From the NCBI RefSeq assembly GCF_022539505.1, contig NC_061514.1, positions 222,913,837 to 222,977,836 of the forward strand: a stretch of DNA of 64,000 nucleotides, read 5' to 3'. The translations under genes and the position numbers were made by a program. This document shows positions 58,905 to 64,000 of this stretch, in pieces. The DNA comes from Lolium rigidum. Taxonomy: Eukaryota > Streptophyta > Magnoliopsida > Poales > Poaceae. The notes beneath the pieces were generated by a model, which saw only the letters and a list, made by a program, of their open reading frames with translations, searched no databases and was not told the origin of the DNA. The stretch's first letter is position 1, and each line of letters begins with the position of its first letter.

Positions 58905-60120
58905 ATCAAGATCCAAGATGTGCAGAATCTCCTAAATAGAGGCTAGGGAAAATCTAAAACTATCATTCCGAAACACATGCTTAATTATTGTAAAACACAC
59001 TAGTATCGAAACATTTCTGGAAGTACAACCACGAGGGCCAAGAAGTACAAGGACATGTCGCGAGAAGTTCAGATGCGCGTGGTTGTGTTGCACATTTTGT
59101 GTGGTGAAAATTATAGCTCTATTTTACTGAACACTATCATGAAAACGCACCAAGAAGTACAACCGCATTTGCTGATAAGTACAAAATCATGTTGAGGGAA
59201 GTTCAGTACTCTGTTTTTACGGGGCGGAAATCTATTGTCCAAATCTCATCGCTTTGATCACCAACCACTTCAATAATTGTTACCAAAAGATTTATATGAT
59301 AGAGTATATGTCTAATTTTATTACCTATAACATTTTACAACAAATAAATGGACCTAATCCATCAAATTCAAGTCGTTATCTCGCAAATTATACCGGAAAC
59401 ATGATTTCAAAAGTTCTAAAATTACTTTTAAACCATTCGGATTTGGAAAAAATGGTATATATGAAAAATATGCACCATTTTGAAACCTTTCCAACCGTAT
59501 ATCATTTGCATTATTTAAATATACCGCACGAAAATCGCGGGGAAAATCATTCGGTGCCCGTCATATAAAACGGGCGGACAGTAATTCGAGTTATTCTCTT
59601 AAACTATAATGAATTAAAGAAAACAATTGGAATATGAAATTTGGGCCTAGTCCATAGCTTTCCAACGCCATATCATTTGCATCATTCCGACAAACGGTTG
59701 AAACAAATCATCCAAATTACCGTCCGCTCGTTTTTAAGTACGTCCGAATTTCGGTATTTTCAAAATTGTTCAAAAACTGTTAGGATTTTGAAAAACCGTA
59801 AAACATGAAAAAGTTGCGCAATTTCATTATCTATCCAACGGTATATCATTTGAACATTTTCGATAAGGTATTCGAAAATCAAACTAAAAGTTCGTTTTCT
59901 GGCCATATAGAAGTGTTTTCGTATTTTCACAATTAAATTTAAACCATGCATAATATGTGAAAATTGTGAACATGAATAAGTTGCGGTTTTTCATTATCTA
60001 TCCAACAGTATATTATTTGCACATTTCTGCAAAATGGTTGAGAAACTTGTAGTATAATCAGTAGCTTTGACGAAAATGGGTAGTTCTAGTAGGTTCCGAC
60101 AGAAAGGTCACCCCTCTTAT
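58905..60120 (+). repeat. 1.2-kb duplicated block, copy 2
   Basis: Homologous to 57300-58510 at an offset of about 1.58-1.60 kb, with the same series of four ~170-base units (about 59490, 59655, 59830 and 60005). Between the copies (58511-58904) are two more AAGTACA units. Confidence 0.85.
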
Positions 60121-60150
60121 CTAGGAAGTTCAACCTTGTGTCCAGGAAAG

Positions 60151-60202
60151 TACAAGTTGGTGCTCAGAATATTATTCTGCAACTGGTTGCAGAATAGTGC
60201 TG
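60151..60202 (-). repeat. Terminal motif, right copy of an inverted pair
   Basis: On the minus strand the sequence is GCACTATTCTGCAACC, then AGAATAATATTCTGAGCACC, matching the left copy at 39141. TA repeats follow directly outside it. Confidence 0.55.

Positions 60203-60258
<56 letters not shown>
60203..60258. repeat. TA microsatellite
   Basis: About 28 TA units between the right terminal motif and the next region. Confidence 0.97.
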
Positions 60259-60260
<2 letters not shown>

Positions 60261-63200
60261 CCCAACTATTCTCGAACCCCCCTTAAGAGTGGTTCTAGAA
60301 TATCTATTCTCGAACCCCCACTAACAAAACCCACCGACCCGCACACCCGCGCGAATCCCTCCTTGTGAACTCCCTCAAGATGCCCCACCTTCTTCCCTAA
60401 AAAAATGCCTCCACCTTCTTCCCTATCGGCAGGAAACTGGTCGCCCGTCCCCAAATCCCGCCTGACCTTCTTCCCTTGCAGCGGCGCCGAATCCCCGCCC
60501 AACCTTCTTCCCGGCTGCGGCGCCGAATCCCGCCTGACCTTCTTCGCCAGCAGCACCACTGCATATCCCGGGCAGCAGCGCCAAATCCCCGTCCGGCCTT
60601 CTTCACCAGTCCTCTTTCCAAGGCAGCCACACCCTCCCGCTGCAGGCCTCTCTCCCGTGGTCCACCCAGCACCATCCATGGGAGTTCACAAATCGCGGCT
60701 GCTGAGCGCTGCTCCAGATATCCCCGTCGTGCGCCGCTCCGGAGATCCCGGCTGTGCGCCTCCCCATCCCTTGCAACGCGCGGGGCCCTTGGCAGCGCCT
60801 CCATCGCCTGCAACGCACGCGGCCGCTTACGCCGCCACCATCCCCTGCAAATCGGTCGGCCACCGGCGGCCTCCCCAACCCCTGCATCCCTTGCGGCCAC
60901 GCCTCCGAACCTCCCAGGCCATGGCTCCAAATCTCTGGACCACCGACTCTGCCCCTGTGCTCCCGAGTCCACTGCCGGCTGGAGTTTCGCCTCTGCTGCT
61001 GCGGTATATCCCGGCAACCTGTTGTGCTGCCACCGCCTTCAAAGCAGGTAATGGCATCGATCTCTGGATCCCCCGTGCCTCTACTTTTATGCCACATGAA
61101 ACCTTCTCTATTGCTGTATTAGTGTATTGGATGCCATATGAAGTTCAGAACTTATTGGAAAGTTCAGTCTGTACATATATGTGTAATCCACTTCGTCGAC
61201 AAAAAAAATCATTTTCTCGTGAATTATCTGGGATTGTCGTGAAAGTTCATAAACTCTTGCTAGGAATTTTGTGTGTTGCAGAACATGCATTTGTTCTCCC
61301 CCTGCACTGTGTACTTCAGCGACACCAAGTCGTGAAGGCCAAGATCTGAAGAGGACTTGATCTTGTTCAGTGCTCACAAGCGGTAGCACAACGAGCTGGG
61401 AGATATTTTGGCTGCAGGTCCTCCCGTGGTTGCATGTCGGCTCTAATTCATTCTCTTATTTTTGTTTGGATGTCCTCCCTGGGAGATATTTTGTTTGTTT
61501 GCTACAGCACAAGTGCACTAATGAAAGAAAGATGCAGTTATGGAGAGAGAGAGATAGAAGTGTATGCGATGGTGCAGAGAGGATAATATAAAAATGTGTG
61601 ATATTGAAAAGACTAGCTCAGTTCCTGATGGCCATTGGTCAGTATCTATATTCTTCTATGAATAACAGTGATCGTACTCACTGTAAAGCAAAAGAATGTA
61701 GCCTTAGCAGTTTCGAAGGTTTTTATTCACCTGCTTTTTTTGTGGACAGTGAAAACGTTCAGAGGGTTGGAAGTGCTATTTGATTGGGTCGCTTGGAAGC
61801 GGCATGGTTCATCTCACTTGGGAGTTTACTTTGAATGGGGTAGGAGTTCACCACAGAAAGTTCGCCTCTGTATGGCGTTGAAATTCATTCAGTTTATTTG
61901 AAAAAAAGCCGGTAAAAAATTCTCTTAGCGTGCTGGTTTTATTTACATCATTTTCCTACTAACAAGGGGAAACCATTTTTTCTGGTTTATCGATGAAGTT
62001 CAGTTCAAATCAAAGATATACATTCTATTTGAAAGATAATCCCGACTTATAGACAGGATTATGTGTCTCCCTAATTAATTTATACACGGGACACCCTTTG
62101 TAGTTTTGTGTATAAATCATCTTTAGAAGTTCAATTTTCTGTTCTCTGATTGTTGTGGAAAAAATGAATTAAACCTGGGAAAAATATGGTACATGTATGT
62201 GCTGATGCGTGTATGACAATAAAAAGAAGTACAAGTTCAGTTTGTTTACATAGAAAGTTTACATTTAAATTTGTAGTTCACTATCGGCCCATCTAGAAAA
62301 ATTAGCAGCTCCATCTGTACACATAAAATAAATTCATGTGTGGTTTATTTGTTGCTTTCTACGGAGAAGTTCACTAAATTGTTTTTGGAAAGTTCACTCT
62401 TCTGTGTTTAGCTACGTATGGGTAATTGATATATGTACTGAACTATTTACTGTTGGTGGTAATGATGTAGGGAACTAAAAGTAGGGGGAGAAAAAATATC
62501 TGAAAAGTTGTAGTTCAGTTTACTTTTTGGAATTGTTCAGATCTTGGGCGCTCGAAGTTCAGTTTGTAGGCTCTTGACATGCCAAAAGTTTTTTTTTTCA
62601 ATAATACTTAAGTTAACACAAAGTTCACTCCTTTCGCACAGAAAACTCATATTTACGGGGAAGTTCAGTAAGTCCATGATTAAATATCCCTTTTATGCTA
62701 TCTTTCCACTTCGTACAACTATGGTATTCAAATAACTTCAGTTCTTTTAATCCGTGAAGCTCACTTCTCTTAATTCACGAAGTTCACATCTATTGCTATT
62801 TTCATTTTATATATTCCTGCAAGATAGAATATTTGTGAATTTTGTGGCTGTGAGATGGATGATTCGTGTATGTGCAATAGTTTTATCTTATGATGATGCA
62901 ATAGTTTTTATATAGCAAAAAACAGAGGATTGTCTTGAGAGGGAATAGTTCGCGTGCAACTGATATAAGTTCACTTATCACAAGTTAGCAATCTGTGTGC
63001 GACAAAATTCATTTTATAGATGCAACCGATAGGACTGATTCTTGTGATCTGTTTGGGTACTCCTGAATCATACATGGTCATCTGTAAAATACTTTTTACA
63101 GATTGTGTATTTTTTGAGACTTGTGATGTTAAAATGTGTATTATCTTGATTCGCACTTCTGTGAATTTCCCTGCAGTGACAAGCTTCATGGTGGTCACTT

Positions 63201-64000
63201 GCACTACGATCGTGGCTAGGGCTGTGGCGTCCTCTTTGTCAGCCAAGTATTAGTGCGCCACCCGGTTCTTCGACGAGAGACGGTTTCATGATGAGTTCAC
63301 TTCCTATCTGTGGGGACTTAGTACAAGTGCATGTAAAATGCAATAGAAGTGTGGTTATGAAGTTCACTATTTTATGAGGTAAAATTTCACTTCATTTATG
63401 AGGGATAGTTTGCTTGTTTTTGTCATGTGAAACTAAAATATATCTTGAGACTCAACTACCATAACAATGCTGCTATAAGAGGGTAACCCTGAATCTACTT
63501 TATGCTATTCCATCATTTCTGTAGGTCATTACAACGAGCTCTAGATGATAAACTATCTTTGTCTATGTTTCTTTTTTACTTACTGTGAGGAAAATTATCA
63601 GGAAGCTCAATTAATAACATCAGGAAGTTTATTTTTAACCAAAATGAGTAATAAACTCATATTTTTATTTCATCATTGCCAACTGAAGCACGTCCACAAC
63701 CCCGTGTCACTCAGATGCACTGCTAGGCACCATCGACCACAAGATCGGCGCCACCACTTCTCTGAACTTCCCATGTCATGGTGTCATGGGCTGCCCGTGC
63801 TCTTTCCACATTCATGTACAAGATGAAAAAAAGACGGACAGAGGTACACTTAATAAAATTGTATCTCAACAATTCACTTCTATGTATTCTAGCAGTTCAC
63901 TTCTGTGTTTGGCTCCTATACCAACTTTTTTTTTGCAAGAAATGAGAATCATATATGTGCTGTCGATGTGTCCCTCATAAGAAATGAGAAGTTCATTTTA
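60259..64000. other. Second transposon-like region, rich in AAGTTCA, extends past the window
   Basis: It starts after the TA tract with GAACCCAACTATTCTCGAACC and a small inverted repeat (ATTCTCGAACC / GGTTCTAGAAT), which resembles a terminus. A G+C-rich block (60390-61060) with ~45-base repeats (GCGCCGAATCCCGCCTGACC type) follows, then an apparent splice donor (GCAGGTAATGG, about 61045). From 61140 on, AAGTTCA occurs about 20 times, always in the same orientation. The 314-codon frame at 60405-61349 is Pro/Ala-rich, overlaps antisense frames of similar length and has no recognised domain. No gene is claimed. Confidence 0.45.

Noticed and set aside
60397..61349. Long overlapping frames on both strands (206 and 314 codons)
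   Set aside because: G+C-rich DNA has few stops in any frame. The products are Pro/Ala/Arg-rich without domains, and each is as long as its antisense partner.

Overview
This window looks like nuclear DNA of a cool-season grass (subfamily Pooideae: the wheat/barley/oat/ryegrass group). The evidence is nested LTR retrotransposons whose LTRs start TGATACGTCTC, CACTA transposons with CACTACTAGAAAA-type ends and GTGCGCCAC subterminal repeats, Tourist-like MITEs, and G+C-rich first exons with GT-AG introns. I cannot fix the genus. Two 100-N runs (14816-14915 and 38598-38697) are assembly gaps. Nearly everything is mobile DNA, and I see no gene that is clearly intact and belongs to the host.

Left part (1-7.9 kb): unassigned repeat-like DNA; the right half of a CACTA element carrying a captured fragment of a calcium-dependent protein kinase gene; three tandem copies of a ~500-bp repeat; a B3-domain-like gene with a frame break; and a two-exon 3'-5' exonuclease-like gene with two in-frame stops.

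Second part (7.9-24.7 kb): a complete non-autonomous LTR retrotransposon on the minus strand (7891-14814, 'family A'), a gap, an inverted solo LTR of the same family (14917-16630), and then a CACTA element with a decayed TNP2-type transposase on the minus strand (16974-20454) and seven subterminal hairpins. The CACTA sits in the internal domain of a second retrotransposon ('family B'), whose 3' LTR ends at 24690.

Third part (24.7-39.1 kb): unassigned retrotransposon-derived DNA with several minisatellites; a family C retrotransposon (32188-38483) whose 3' LTR is cut by another LTR element that runs into the second gap; and a small inverted-repeat element beside TA/GA microsatellites.

Fourth part (39.1-64 kb): the most interesting block. 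A ~50-bp terminal motif at 39141 recurs inverted at 60151-60202, both times with a TA microsatellite on the outer side. Between them are a MITE, a large PIF/Harbinger element (39504-50848) with both ends, TAA target duplications, a Myb/SANT ORF1 and a DDE transposase broken by a family B retrotransposon, a second MITE, and a non-autonomous CACTA (54472-56188). With these removed, about 7.4 kb remains, built largely of AAGTACA-rich tandem arrays; I infer one larger DNA transposon as host of the nest. Beyond 60.26 kb is a second region dense in AAGTTCA.

Families A, B and C share parts of their internal domains: a 9-bp-stem hairpin (GGGGATGCC arms) near the 3' end, a tRNA-Asp-like primer site and, in A and B, an ORF of unknown function with a hydrophobic C-terminal part. 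They look like sister lineages mobilised by proteins encoded elsewhere.
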